DNA of 64,000 nucleotides from Labilibaculum sp. (GTDB taxonomy: Bacteria > Bacteroidota > Bacteroidia > Bacteroidales > Marinifilaceae), in contig JAEINT010000012.1 in NCBI GenBank assembly GCA_016342745.1, positions 112,070-176,069 on the forward strand, given 5' to 3'. The translations under genes were made by a program, and so were the position numbers. Under the pieces are notes generated by a model. That model was not told where the DNA came from. It saw only the letters and a list, made by a program, of their open reading frames with translations, and ran no database searches. Position 1 is the first letter of the stretch. Each line of letters opens with the position of its first letter. Below are positions 8,299 through 17,415 of the stretch, piece by piece.

Positions 8299-9603
8299 CT
8301 AGAAAGTAAATGCAATCTCTACTTCGATTTGATTCATTTCTAACTCAATTGTTTGATTAGGAACCATATTTCCCTGCATAGCTTGAGCAGCATCAAAATC
8401 CATTGGGTTATAACCTTTTACACTTGCAGGCATAGCATATACCAATGCAAGATGAAGAGCTTTACCAGAATCTCCAATTGTTTTTGAGCAACCAATTGTG
8501 ATATGATCTTCGATTATACCAGGAGCTAAGATATTAAACATTACTTCAGTATCAGGAACTGGCTGATCACAATGAGAATAACCACCACGGAATGTCCAAG
8601 TATCAATACCTGCATACTCCACACCAAATTTCAACACATTAATATCTTCCCATCCAAAACCTGAACCATTATCAGTTCCTAATGGAGCAAATGCAGGATC
8701 CATTGGAGTACGCATTTTATTAGATACAGAAGCAACATCAGTATAATTGATTGCTTTATAATCTGCCATTACAGCCCAATCTTCATTAATTTCATAAGCC
8801 AAACCAACAGTCCAAGTAGATGGAATATTGAAATCTCCTTGCTCAGCAAAAAGTCCAGCATAATCATCAAATTCACTCATGTATAACATGGTTTGGTAAC
8901 TAGCTCCTAAATGTAAACCTTTAGCCAATTCTCCCATGTAACCAAACTTAACACCGTAACCAAAACCACTATCGTGACCATTACCGGTTAATTTAGTTGC
9001 ATCACTAGACATTTGTCCAAAATTTGCTAAACCTTTAGCTTCAAAATATTGGTAAGCTAATAATGCTGTTACACCAAAACTATGCTTCTCAGCAATTTTT
9101 CTTGAATAAGTTAAACCAACAAACATTTGACCAAGATCTACACCAGTAGTTTCAGAACTTGTATCACCAAAAGTCATTGTAGGATAATCAGTATTCATTC
9201 CACCATTACCAAAAACAGTTGCAGAGAAACTACTTTTCTCATTAATCATCCAGTTTGCACCCATGCTTGGCATCAAAAATAATTTTGAATCACTCTCCAC
9301 ATTCCCTGGCATTAAACCAAAAGTACCTGGCATTCCAGAAGGATTACCTGTTATTGTATATTCACGATTTGGGTTAAAAAAACCAACACCAACTTGGTAC
9401 TGCTTTCCAAGAAATACATGACCTGCAGGATTACCGTTAATTAAGGAGTTTTTGTACCAAGCAATACCTGCTCCAGCTAAACCTTTATTTTGAGCGCCAT
9501 ATCCCACTCCAAAATACCCATCCGTTGCCTTAACGGATTGAGTCGAAAAAATTCCAGCTAGTACAAATAAGGCTGAAAAAATAATTTTAGTAGTCGTTTT
9601 CAT
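8299..9603 (-). CDS. OmpP1/FadL-type outer-membrane transporter
   Basis: 434 residues with a Sec signal peptide (cleavage after the SVKA region near residue 26). The mature N-terminus TDGYFGVGYGAQNKGLAGAG is the hatch-domain pattern of FadL/OmpP1 proteins, and the chain ends in an aromatic Phe after beta-strand repeats, as expected of a 14-strand barrel. FadL proteins move hydrophobic compounds such as long-chain fatty acids across the outer membrane. It lies just downstream of the sulfur-reductase unit but is separated from it by a terminator at 9894-9930 and a 344-bp gap, so it is probably a separate transcript. Confidence 0.85.
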   Translation of the reverse strand: MKTTTKIIFSALFVLAGIFSTQSVKATDGYFGVGYGAQNKGLAGAGIAWYKNSLINGNPAGHVFLGKQYQVGVGFFNPNREYTITGNPSGMPGTFGLMPGNVESDSKLFLMPSMGANWMINEKSSFSATVFGNGGMNTDYPTMTFGDTSSETTGVDLGQMFVGLTYSRKIAEKHSFGVTALLAYQYFEAKGLANFGQMSSDATKLTGNGHDSGFGYGVKFGYMGELAKGLHLGASYQTMLYMSEFDDYAGLFAEQGDFNIPSTWTVGLAYEINEDWAVMADYKAINYTDVASVSNKMRTPMDPAFAPLGTDNGSGFGWEDINVLKFGVEYAGIDTWTFRGGYSHCDQPVPDTEVMFNILAPGIIEDHITIGCSKTIGDSGKALHLALVYAMPASVKGYNPMDFDAAQAMQGNMVPNQTIELEMNQIEVEIAFTF

Positions 9604-9893
9604 ATTCTATTTTAATTTAGGTTTTCCATTAGGATTCATGAACAAAATACAAACTCTATAATTATCCATACATGTTTTATATCATATATCTAGATATCAA
9701 TCCTATCACATCTCAAACTATCTAAATATTAGATGTTTACCAAAGTCGTTTTCATGATAGAAACACTATTTTAACCCATTGTAAATAAGACAGTTCTAAA
9801 TCTAGAATTAAATCAATAACGCAACTGATATTATCCAATTACTGCATCGATAAATGTCTATTCATTTTCCTGTTTTTCAAATGATATAGAATC
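9604..9893. other. Intergenic region upstream of the FadL-like gene
   Basis: AT-rich, without open frames. It should hold the minus-strand promoter of the FadL-like gene. No convincing -33/-7 pair with correct spacing was found and no other structure was seen. Confidence 0.4.
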
Positions 9894-9930
9894 AAAAAAG
9901 CCTCTCCGAAATTAATCGAAAAGGCTTTTT
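9894..9930 (-). terminator. Intrinsic terminator ending the sulfur-reductase operon
   Basis: 9-bp stem AAAAAGCCT/AGGCTTTTT with an 18-nt loop. On the minus strand it is followed by a T-run. It lies 18 bp past the stop codon of the rhodanese-like gene. Confidence 0.75.
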
Positions 9931-9947
9931 ATATTGGAATGCAAAAT

Positions 9948-10568
9948 TTAACATCCCCCAGCTACTTTTTTCTTCTTTTTTCTTTTCTTGATTTTTGGTT
10001 TTACTGTAGTACTAGCTTTTGCATTTGAAACAACTGCACTACCACCACCTAATGCCATACTAGCACCTTTACGGAAATCATACTTTGCAATTTCATCATC
10101 AGCAAGAACTGATTTTGGAGCTGTTGGATTCAAAATGGTTTCGGCCCAATAATTTAAACCTCCTTGAAGAACGTAATTGTTTTCAAATCCCAATTGTCTG
10201 GTCAACATCCATGCCTCATTAGCTTTCAGATGTCCATTTGAATAAAACACATTCATTTTTACTCCTTGGTCAAGAAAATCTGCCCATTCTTCAGAAAGAA
10301 GATCGGCAAGTGGGATATTAATAGATCCCGGAAGATTATATTTTTCAAACTCATTTTGAGTTCGAACATCAATCAATTGAAGACTTGGATCTTTTTGAAC
10401 CAACAGATCAGCAATTTCATCTGTACTTACAAATTGAGTACCCTCGCGAACCTCTTCAAGTAATTCCCCAGCGGTTAACCTGAAAGGTTTTGTTGTATTT
10501 TCTGGCACTGCAGCTATTATAATTCCTAAAGGAATTAAAACTGAGGCTAATATCAATCTCATTTTCAT
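9948..10568 (-). CDS. Periplasmic rhodanese-fold protein with Ser in place of the catalytic Cys and a C-terminal Gly-Gly-Cys
   Basis: 206 residues. An N-terminal hydrophobic segment (5-21) is a signal peptide or anchor. The rhodanese domain spans about 45-142: DVRTQNEFEKYNLPGSINIP is textbook, but the active-site loop reads FYSNGHLKANEAW, with Ser110 where the sulfur-carrying Cys belongs. The C-terminal tail is Lys-rich (about 190-202) and ends Ala-Gly-Gly-Cys. Cys206 is the only cysteine in the protein, and I re-read the codons at 9948-9962 to confirm it. Last gene of the psr/YeeE operon. A sulfur-carrier or docking role is inferred, with the tail recalling the GGCGG carrier arm of SoxY. Ordinary thiosulfate sulfurtransferase activity seems unlikely. 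Confidence 0.8.
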   Translation of the reverse strand: MKMRLILASVLIPLGIIIAAVPENTTKPFRLTAGELLEEVREGTQFVSTDEIADLLVQKDPSLQLIDVRTQNEFEKYNLPGSINIPLADLLSEEWADFLDQGVKMNVFYSNGHLKANEAWMLTRQLGFENNYVLQGGLNYWAETILNPTAPKSVLADDEIAKYDFRKGASMALGGGSAVVSNAKASTTVKPKIKKRKKKKKVAGGC

Positions 10569-10646
10569 ATGATTGTTTTTTAAGTTACCTGACCTTAAAT
10601 CAAGTTAAATTAAAATCTCTTTTTAGTCAATATTTCTCTTCAAAAA

Positions 10647-11237
10647 TTAATACTCTTCACGTGGAAATTTCTTCTCAGCCCATTCGCCAACCCAAAACAT
10701 TGCGAAAGCAACCAGTATCAATCCAAGTGCGAACACTCCTCTAGGAATATCCAATATTTCATTCATAGTTGGAGCACCAATAAAATCAGCTTTATACATT
10801 TCTTCCCACAAAGGATATCCTTCTGTAAAAATGATGATTCCCAAAACTAAACCACCTACAAAAGCAAGTGCATCTAATTTTCCAATCGATAACGCACAAA
10901 ATGCTGTACCGGGGCAAAATCCGCCAACAATAAAACCAACTCCCATAACTGTTCCTCCAACTATAGCTGAAGTTAAGTAAGTAGGATTAACATAGATATA
11001 ACTCAAATCCATCCAACCAAAAAGGCTGAAAAACAACATACCTACCATTGCTGTAATGGCCGCGGTAAAAAATACTTTTAACACAGTTGTATCGTAACCG
11101 TAAAACATACCGGCTAACTTACGACTAGAAGAGAATCCACTGGATTCTAACACAAAACCAAATCCAATTCCAATTAATAATGCAATTAATAAATTGGTGT
11201 CCGGTGAAATTATTTCATTTACAATTAATGGTGCCAT
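10647..11237 (-). CDS. YeeE/YedE family sulfur-compound transporter (half 2)
   Basis: 196 residues with about five to six membrane helices. The conserved cysteine motif GGFCPGTAFCAL near residues 105-116 is characteristic of YeeE/YedE (TsuA-like) proteins, which import thiosulfate by relaying the ion past conserved cysteines. It is half the length of one-chain YeeE proteins. The gene immediately upstream supplies the other half, so the pair probably makes one transporter. Position between the PsrC-type subunit and the rhodanese-fold protein supports a role in thiosulfate or sulfane-sulfur uptake. Starts at the ATG at 11237. Confidence 0.85.
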   Translation of the reverse strand: MAPLIVNEIISPDTNLLIALLIGIGFGFVLESSGFSSSRKLAGMFYGYDTTVLKVFFTAAITAMVGMLFFSLFGWMDLSYIYVNPTYLTSAIVGGTVMGVGFIVGGFCPGTAFCALSIGKLDALAFVGGLVLGIIIFTEGYPLWEEMYKADFIGAPTMNEILDIPRGVFALGLILVAFAMFWVGEWAEKKFPREEY

Positions 11238-11263
11238 AATTTATTTCTTTATTACATTAATAA

Positions 11264-11788
11264 TTAAATCCAATTCTTACGGAAAAAGTAAGCCAAAGCA
11301 AATGCAGTTCCAAATATAAAGGCCATGGTAATAAATCCGCCAACGGATAAAACTGCCATTCCACTTAAGGCGGATCCACTTGTACAACCTCTTCCCAATT
11401 GAGATCCAAAACCAAATAAAATACCCCCTAGTATAGCAAACATTATTCTTCGTTTCGAAGTAATTTTTGGAGAATGTTCAACCTTAAATTTTAAACGCTT
11501 CGCAAATGCCCCTGAAAGAAAACCACCAACCAAAACGCCAATCATCTCAAAAACCAACCAAGATTTCATCGGATTACCAGGATGTGACTCATTATATTCT
11601 GAATAAAAAGCAGAGTTTTCAGCGTGAGATGGCATAACGGTATTTACCGTAGTAACCACTGCACTTTTAATAGCTCCACTTGCGCCCAGTCCTCTACCAG
11701 AAACAAAATTTGCAGCCAAAAGTACGAGACCTAGCAATACCCCACCAATATATGGATTTAGGTATTTTGTTTTTTTCACTTCGCTCAT
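11264..11788 (-). CDS. YeeE/YedE family sulfur-compound transporter (half 1)
   Basis: 174 residues: a short charged N-terminus, then about four membrane helices. The conserved motif LGRGCTSGSALSG near 129-141 contains the family's functional cysteine. It is 26 bp upstream of the second YeeE/YedE gene. The two carry complementary halves of the repeat found in full-length YeeE, suggesting a heterodimeric channel. A hydrophilic insert (residues 50-75) probably faces the periplasm. It is in the same operon as the thiosulfate/polysulfide reductase genes. Confidence 0.85.
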   Translation of the reverse strand: MSEVKKTKYLNPYIGGVLLGLVLLAANFVSGRGLGASGAIKSAVVTTVNTVMPSHAENSAFYSEYNESHPGNPMKSWLVFEMIGVLVGGFLSGAFAKRLKFKVEHSPKITSKRRIMFAILGGILFGFGSQLGRGCTSGSALSGMAVLSVGGFITMAFIFGTAFALAYFFRKNWI

Positions 11789-11839
11789 AATTATATTGTT
11801 TATATAGTTTTTACAGATAAATTAGATTCACATTAAGTA

Positions 11840-12781
11840 TTAATAAAGCCATCTACTAGCTTGTCCTGCATTCGAAATAATAAATCGAAGCATAACGCTT
11901 CCGAAAAGAACAAGAACAACTGGAATTGCAACAGGAATTTTGTAGCCTTTCAATTCTAATCCTTCTAATATTGCTGGTACTATCATTCCTAGAACAACAA
12001 CAAATCCCCAAAACGGAGCAGTGTAAGGCCCACCTAAAAATAGATTTGCTGCATCAATTTGCACCTGCGTACTTGCAAGGAAACCCATGAACATGTGTAT
12101 GATTAAGAATAATTCTATTCCAATAATCATTAAATCCAATTGAGCAAAACGCTTTCGTTCAGCGTGATTCTTAGTCATCCAAATCACAACTGCAGCTCCT
12201 GCAGATAAACCTGAAGCTAAAAACAAAGGCCCTAATATTGAAGTATTCCATAATGGTCTAGCATTAAATGCTGAAAACAGAATTCCAGTATAAATTCCAA
12301 GAATTGCAGATGAAATCAACATAACCCAAGCCAATACTTTCTTGTTTTTCTGGAAATAGCCAATCAATTCTTTGGCAAAATCGAACTTCCAATCCCACTT
12401 AGGAAATAATTCCTTTACATGAAGAGCACTCCAAATAATCGAAACTGGAGTAACCACCATTAAAGTCCACGCTCCCCACGACATTGGAGAGTCAAGACGA
12501 ATGGTTGTGTACAATCTCCAAAAGTAAAGTTTATGATGTAAGTCCAAAAACAAAGCAATTAATCCGAGAACTAATGCTATTGGAGCCAACATAGGTGCAA
12601 TTTTAACTGCTGTGCTGTATTCACTTTCTTTGCCTCTTAGATAATACAAAGCCGCAAAAAATAGTAATCCAGCCGCTAAACCTCCCAAAAATAAATAAGT
12701 TGGTATCTCCCAGTGCCAAACGTGTAACTGAGGATCAATTAGTGGGTTATTTCTTCCACTTATAATTATTTCTTCTCTCAT
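11840..12781 (-). CDS. psrC: NrfD/PsrC-type membrane subunit of a sulfur-compound reductase
   Basis: 313 residues, eight to nine hydrophobic helices, NrfD/PsrC family. These subunits anchor the molybdoenzyme and its Fe-S partner to the cytoplasmic membrane and exchange electrons with menaquinol. The N-terminal WHWEIPTYLFLGGLAAGLLF segment (residues 22-41) is a clear family hallmark. It follows the Fe-S subunit gene by 13 bp. Menaquinone genes at 18-30 kb would supply its quinol. The symbol is by family role; the true substrate (polysulfide, thiosulfate or tetrathionate) cannot be decided from this subunit. Confidence 0.88.
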   Translation of the reverse strand: MREEIIISGRNNPLIDPQLHVWHWEIPTYLFLGGLAAGLLFFAALYYLRGKESEYSTAVKIAPMLAPIALVLGLIALFLDLHHKLYFWRLYTTIRLDSPMSWGAWTLMVVTPVSIIWSALHVKELFPKWDWKFDFAKELIGYFQKNKKVLAWVMLISSAILGIYTGILFSAFNARPLWNTSILGPLFLASGLSAGAAVVIWMTKNHAERKRFAQLDLMIIGIELFLIIHMFMGFLASTQVQIDAANLFLGGPYTAPFWGFVVVLGMIVPAILEGLELKGYKIPVAIPVVLVLFGSVMLRFIISNAGQASRWLY

Positions 12782-12794
12782 TTTGTTAGTTTTT

Positions 12795-13328
12795 TCAGAT
12801 TAGGAAATACAATTGAGGTTTTGTACCGGCCTCTGGAATTAAGGTTTTATGCTTTCTCTTTTTCAAGATTTCTGAAACCTCACTTCTTGGATCATCCAAA
12901 TCACCAAAATACATACACTTGGTTGGGCAAACTGCTACACAAGCTGGCTGCATTCCATCTTTTACCCTGTGCATACAAAATGTACATTTATCTACATAAC
13001 CTTCTGGATGAACAAATCGCGCATCGTAAGGGCAAGATGTAATGCATGCACTGCATCCAATACATTCATTTTTAGTTACCATTACAATTCCACCATCGGA
13101 ATAATGACTTGCTCCAGTTGGACAACAACGCACGCAAGGTGAATTCTCGCAATGATTGCATCTTTCCGATCGCAATTCAATTTCCAACTGTGGATATGTT
13201 CCATCAGTAACCTCAACAATCCAGTCTCGGCAGTAACCAATAGGCACATCATTCTCGGTTTGACAAGCTACTACACAGTCGCTGCAACCCACACATTTTT
13301 TTGTATCAATAGCCATTGCATATCTCAT
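12795..13328 (-). CDS. psrB: Four-cluster ferredoxin subunit of a molybdopterin oxidoreductase
   Basis: 177 residues with four cysteine groups: CVGCSDCVVAC, CNHCENSPCVRCC, CIGCSACITSC and CTFC...C...C. This is the classic PsrB/PhsB/DmsB arrangement for four [4Fe-4S] clusters that wire the catalytic subunit to the membrane anchor. There is no signal peptide, as usual, since it is co-exported with its Tat-bearing partner. The start lies 3 bp after the stop of the catalytic-subunit gene, and the anchor gene follows by 13 bp, so the three are one operon. Confidence 0.93.
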   Translation of the reverse strand: MRYAMAIDTKKCVGCSDCVVACQTENDVPIGYCRDWIVEVTDGTYPQLEIELRSERCNHCENSPCVRCCPTGASHYSDGGIVMVTKNECIGCSACITSCPYDARFVHPEGYVDKCTFCMHRVKDGMQPACVAVCPTKCMYFGDLDDPRSEVSEILKKRKHKTLIPEAGTKPQLYFLI

Positions 13329-13331
13329 AGC

Positions 13332-15569
13332 TTACACCTCCGATTTTTTGTTATCTAATCTAAAAGTCACAAAATTCCCACGCATTCCTGTTCCACCCAT
13401 AATCGGATCGACCATTACATTTGTGATCAATTGTGTATCACTAACACCTTTTCCGAAAGCACGAGTCATTCGTTTATCTGTATGTCCAAAACCATGAACC
13501 ATATATACAGAATCAAAACGAATACGTTCCGTTACTCTTACCTTTATTTGAAAATCAGAAATTACACCATCTTGATTTTCTAAGTAGATGTATTGATCAT
13601 TTGTTAAATCCCACTCTTTCGCTACTTTCGGATTGATCCAAACCGTATTCTCATCCATTAAATCGGTTAGATTAGGATTGTTTGCAGTACGGCTAAAAGT
13701 ATGCATTGGAGCACGGCCGTAAATCAATCTATAAAATCCTTCTTCTGGCTCTGGATGCTGTGTGAATTTTGGCATTGGATCAAATCCTTCTTCCTCTAAA
13801 GCTGTTGAATACAATTCGATTTTACCTGTATTTGTATTAAACTCAACATCCTCGTTCTCTCCAAAATACAAATCATCAAATTCACGAGTCATTCGCTTAA
13901 CTCCAATTCTTTGCATTTCTTCTAATGAGCTACCAACTTGCTTCAGTTCCCAATCTATTTCATCTTCAATATTCTCAAATGGGAAGTATTGTAATAGATC
14001 AAGCTTTTTAGCCAATTCTCTTGCCATCCAATAAGCAGGCTTCGAATTGTATAATGGATCTACCGCTGGCATTCTTAAAGCAATACTAGGTTCACGTCCT
14101 TGAGAAACACGTAATGAATCATATCGCTCCATATAAGTACATTCGGGCAGCACAACATCGGCATAACCTGTAATTTCCATTGGCATTGTATCTACAACAA
14201 CCAATAAATCTAGAGCTTCAATTGCAGCAATGGTTTTTCTTTGATCTGGTAATGTATTGATTAAATTGGTTCCATTAACAATCCAACCTTTAATAGCACA
14301 ACTCATTTCCGGACTAGGTATAGATGCATCACAAACACCAGAAGCCAAGGCTAAATCTGCCAATTCATACTTCCCTCCCATCGCATCTCTCCAATTTTTA
14401 CTTGGTTTTGGAAAGTCTGGAAGTTTAAAATGAGGTACAGAAGCTTTTTCCGGATTATAGTATCCACCTCTTCTTCCCCAACTACCTAATAAGGCATTTA
14501 ATATTGCAACTGCACGCAGTCTTTGCGTATCATCACCATACCAAGTAACATGACGCCCAGGATGTACAATAACAGCAGGAGCTGCATTTGCCATCTCACG
14601 AGCTGTTTCTCTAATTTGCTGTGGTTTTATAGTCGTAACACCGTAAGCCCACTCTGGTGTATAAGATTGAACATGAGCTTTTAGTTCTTCAAAACCAAAA
14701 GCATATTTCTCTAGATATTCTTTGTCGTATAAGCCTTCGTTGATAATCACATTCATCCAAGACAAAAGGAGTGCAAGATCAGTGGAAGGTTTTATTGGTA
14801 ACCAGTGTTTTGATTTACTCGCTGCTGTTGAAAAACGAGGATCAACAGTGATAATCGTTGCTCCTTTATCAATGGCATCAGACATTTCCTGAACCTGGCC
14901 GTTGTGCATGTTTTCACCAAGGTGTGAACCAATTAACACCAAGCACTTCGTATCTCTGATATCCGTATTCTCAGGTGAATTAATTCCCTGACCATAAGTA
15001 GCTAAAAACGCAACCTCGCGTGGTCCACGGCATTGAGCATAGGAAGGAGCAGCAATGTTATTTGAGCCGAATCCCTTAAGAAGTTTACCAAAATATTTTC
15101 CACCAGAACCGTGTGTAAATAAAGCAGTACATTCTGGACCATGCTCTTTTTTAATTTGATTCATCTTAGAAGCAATGAAATCAAAAGCTTCATCCCAACT
15201 TGCTTCTCTGTATGTTTGTTCTCCGTTCTTTTCAACTCTTAACAAAGGCGTTTTCAATCGATCTTCATCGAAATACATTCCAACTCCTCCAGTACCTCTA
15301 GGGCAAAAGCGACCATTACAATTAGGATCGTCATCGTTTCCGATTATTTTCTTAATTCTACCATTTTCATCTTTATGCACCCAACCAGCACATTTCCAAA
15401 AACACACTTCACAATAAGTAGGTGTGCGAGTAAAATCATAAGGCCCTTTAAAATAGGATTGATTATTCTTTAAAACATTATCGGCAAACGTTTCCAATAA
15501 TCCCCCTCCAAATATCAGTCCTGCAGCACTTAAGGAACCTATTTTAATAAACTGTCTTCTGCTTTTCAT
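13332..15569 (-). CDS. psrA: Thiosulfate/polysulfide reductase catalytic subunit (molybdopterin, Tat-exported)
   Basis: 745 residues. A twin-arginine signal SRRQFIKIG at 3-11 and a hydrophobic h-region predict export. Cys53, Cys56, Cys60 and Cys89 form the N-terminal [4Fe-4S] site. Cys180 in AQCRGPREVA is the likely Mo ligand, as in PsrA/PhsA; formate dehydrogenases have Sec/Cys in another context and nitrate reductases have Asp or Cys. The MGD-binding C-terminal domain follows. Length and motifs fit PsrA/PhsA. Clustering with YeeE/YedE transporters and a rhodanese-fold protein favours thiosulfate or polysulfide. MobA, which makes the guanine-dinucleotide form of the cofactor, is encoded just upstream. 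Confidence 0.9.
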   Translation of the reverse strand: MKSRRQFIKIGSLSAAGLIFGGGLLETFADNVLKNNQSYFKGPYDFTRTPTYCEVCFWKCAGWVHKDENGRIKKIIGNDDDPNCNGRFCPRGTGGVGMYFDEDRLKTPLLRVEKNGEQTYREASWDEAFDFIASKMNQIKKEHGPECTALFTHGSGGKYFGKLLKGFGSNNIAAPSYAQCRGPREVAFLATYGQGINSPENTDIRDTKCLVLIGSHLGENMHNGQVQEMSDAIDKGATIITVDPRFSTAASKSKHWLPIKPSTDLALLLSWMNVIINEGLYDKEYLEKYAFGFEELKAHVQSYTPEWAYGVTTIKPQQIRETAREMANAAPAVIVHPGRHVTWYGDDTQRLRAVAILNALLGSWGRRGGYYNPEKASVPHFKLPDFPKPSKNWRDAMGGKYELADLALASGVCDASIPSPEMSCAIKGWIVNGTNLINTLPDQRKTIAAIEALDLLVVVDTMPMEITGYADVVLPECTYMERYDSLRVSQGREPSIALRMPAVDPLYNSKPAYWMARELAKKLDLLQYFPFENIEDEIDWELKQVGSSLEEMQRIGVKRMTREFDDLYFGENEDVEFNTNTGKIELYSTALEEEGFDPMPKFTQHPEPEEGFYRLIYGRAPMHTFSRTANNPNLTDLMDENTVWINPKVAKEWDLTNDQYIYLENQDGVISDFQIKVRVTERIRFDSVYMVHGFGHTDKRMTRAFGKGVSDTQLITNVMVDPIMGGTGMRGNFVTFRLDNKKSEV

Positions 15570-15901
15570 GTTGTGAAAACTTTAAACTTGTACACATTAA
15601 CACATATAGAAACATACATCTATGGATGTAAACATATATAAAAAGAGAATTCAAAAACATGCTCTAGAGCATAAATTGCTTCTTTATAATTGTTCTTAAA
15701 AAAGGAAAAGCCCCGAAGACACTGAAACAAACAAACATATAACTATTTAGATTTTTACTAAATTACATTTGTTGTATTTTTTCAACATTTAGACCAATTG
15801 CCAAGTCACAACACTCTACAATTAAGGGAATTGAGAATATTCTCACTAAAAAGAAACTCCTTTGCTTTACAGATCAAATTCTTTAATGCTTTTTTAAAAA
15901 A
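15570..15901 (-). promoter_or_regulatory. psr operon upstream region with two perfect 14-bp palindromes
   Basis: 332 bp without a gene between mobA and psrA. It contains ATGCTCTAGAGCAT at 15659-15672 and TGAGAATATTCTCA at 15832-15845, both perfect 14-bp palindromes, plus an inverted repeat TACATC/GATGTA at about 15615-15630. These are good candidates for operator sites controlling the respiratory operon. TATGTTT-type boxes occur on the minus strand at 15629-15636 and 15609-15616, without a well-spaced TTTG partner. Confidence 0.45.
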
Positions 15902-16480
15902 TTAGAGTGCGTTAATATCCTTCGGAGAATTAGCATTTAAAAATAATTTAGAGCTATAATATGCCAGTTCATGCGCAATTATAAACGACTTACCATTAAG
16001 TAAATCTAGTAATTCCATCATTTTATAATTACCTGATAACAGTTCCTTTTCAATTATCGGTAAACAAGATGAGTTAAAAATAGAGATTAGTGGTTGTCTT
16101 CTATCTGTATCATCTATAGGACATATAAAATTAGCATCCATGATATTTGAAAGCATATCTAAAAATAATTGTTCTGGAACATTAGGAACATCACAAGAAA
16201 TGACAGCATAAAAATCAGATTTGATAGCCTTCATACATGAATAGATTCCACCTATTGGTCCACAATCTTTTATTTCATCAGCTACAACTGGAATATTTAA
16301 ATAGGAATAACAATCCTTATTTGAACTTATCACAAGCTGATCACAAATTGCTTGTAAAGCTTCAATAGGATATTCAATTAGTCTTTTTCCTTTGTACTCA
16401 ACTAATCCTTTTTCAGTTCCCATTCTTGAGCTTTTACCACCAGATAAAATAATTCCCGTCACTTTTCTTGATCCACTCAT
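15902..16480 (-). CDS. mobA: Molybdenum cofactor guanylyltransferase
   Basis: 192 residues, the normal MobA size. It transfers GMP from GTP to Mo-molybdopterin to build the MGD cofactor. The nucleotidyltransferase signature GIILSGGKSSRMGTEKG (9-25) holds the GTP-binding glycines and lysine. A middle DCGPIGGIYS motif and AVISCDVPNVP (metal-binding Asp near residue 97) complete the active site. Same strand as and directly upstream of psrA, though 332 bp separate them, so it probably has its own transcript. It links cofactor maturation to the adjacent molybdoenzyme. Confidence 0.93.
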   Translation of the reverse strand: MSGSRKVTGIILSGGKSSRMGTEKGLVEYKGKRLIEYPIEALQAICDQLVISSNKDCYSYLNIPVVADEIKDCGPIGGIYSCMKAIKSDFYAVISCDVPNVPEQLFLDMLSNIMDANFICPIDDTDRRQPLISIFNSSCLPIIEKELLSGNYKMMELLDLLNGKSFIIAHELAYYSSKLFLNANSPKDINAL

Positions 16481-16602
16481 ACTTCAAATATAAGAAGAAA
16501 TTAAAACCCAAAAAATCGGACAAATAGGTCTTTATATTTTGAAACCAGAACTACTATAATTATATTTAGAATCATTTTAAATAAAATTTAAATCCAGAAA
16601 AT

Positions 16603-17223
16603 ATGAAAAAGATGATATTATTATATTGTATACTCCTTTCTGGCTTTGTTAATGCAAATAACACTATGAGCGAAAAGAATAAAGAAGATAAATATGAACT
16701 AGCTACATTTGGAGCTGGTTGTTTTTGGTGTGTAGAAGCAATTTTCCAAGAACTAAAAGGAGTTGAGAGTGTAGTTTCGGGCTATATGGGAGGCAATGGG
16801 GAGACAACATATAAGGAGGTTTGTACAGGTCAAACAGGACATGCCGAAGTTTGTCAAATTAAATTTAATTCTCGCATAATAAGCTTTGAAGAACTTCTTG
16901 AAATATTTTGGCAAGTGCACGATCCTACAACTCTAAATAGACAAGGGGCTGATGTTGGAACACAGTATAGATCTGCAATCTTTTATCATTCAGAAGAACA
17001 AAAGAATATATCTGAATCAATAAAAGCAAAATTAAATGAAAGTGGTGCATGGGACAATCCAATCATCACTGAAATTTCCATTAAATCTAAATTCTACAAA
17101 GCTGAAAATTATCATCAGGACTATTTCAACAGTAATTCTAACCAGCCATACTGTTCAATGGTTATAAAACCTAAGCAAGATAAATTTAAAAAAGCCTTTA
17201 AACATAGGCTTAAAAATCACTAA
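16603..17223 (+). CDS. msrA: Peptide methionine-S-sulfoxide reductase, secreted
   Basis: 206 residues. A short signal peptide (1-18) precedes the MsrA domain, which begins at about residue 30 with ATFGAGCFWCVEA; Cys40 is the catalytic nucleophile. The GYMGG, HAEVCQI and TQYRSAIFYHS motifs are intact. MsrA repairs the S-epimer of oxidised methionine. Export implies repair of envelope proteins, consistent with an anaerobe meeting oxidants. It stands alone with its own terminator. Confidence 0.95.
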   Translation: MKKMILLYCILLSGFVNANNTMSEKNKEDKYELATFGAGCFWCVEAIFQELKGVESVVSGYMGGNGETTYKEVCTGQTGHAEVCQIKFNSRIISFEELLEIFWQVHDPTTLNRQGADVGTQYRSAIFYHSEEQKNISESIKAKLNESGAWDNPIITEISIKSKFYKAENYHQDYFNSNSNQPYCSMVIKPKQDKFKKAFKHRLKNH

Positions 17224-17257
17224 ACAAAAATGCCAGATAATTTCTGGCATTTTTGTT
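17223..17257 (+). terminator. Intrinsic terminator after msrA
   Basis: Long near-perfect hairpin (AACAAAAATGCCAGA with its complement) and T-run starting directly at the msrA stop codon. Confidence 0.85.
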
Positions 17258-17415
17258 TCTCACCTTTTATTTTAATCAATTCACACGATTATTCTGCATT
17301 TTCACAAGGTTCACCATCTATTTTATCAAACCTCCCCAACTACTTAACAATAAGAATATTCCTATCAATAAATAGTTCTATATTTGTATTGACTACTCAA
17401 CCAAAATTTAATTTT

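Noticed and set aside
17230..17415. Upstream extension of the secreted-protein frame to an ATG at 17230
   Set aside because: That ATG lies inside the msrA terminator hairpin and the extra residues are not signal-peptide-like; the ATG at 17416 begins a canonical signal peptide.
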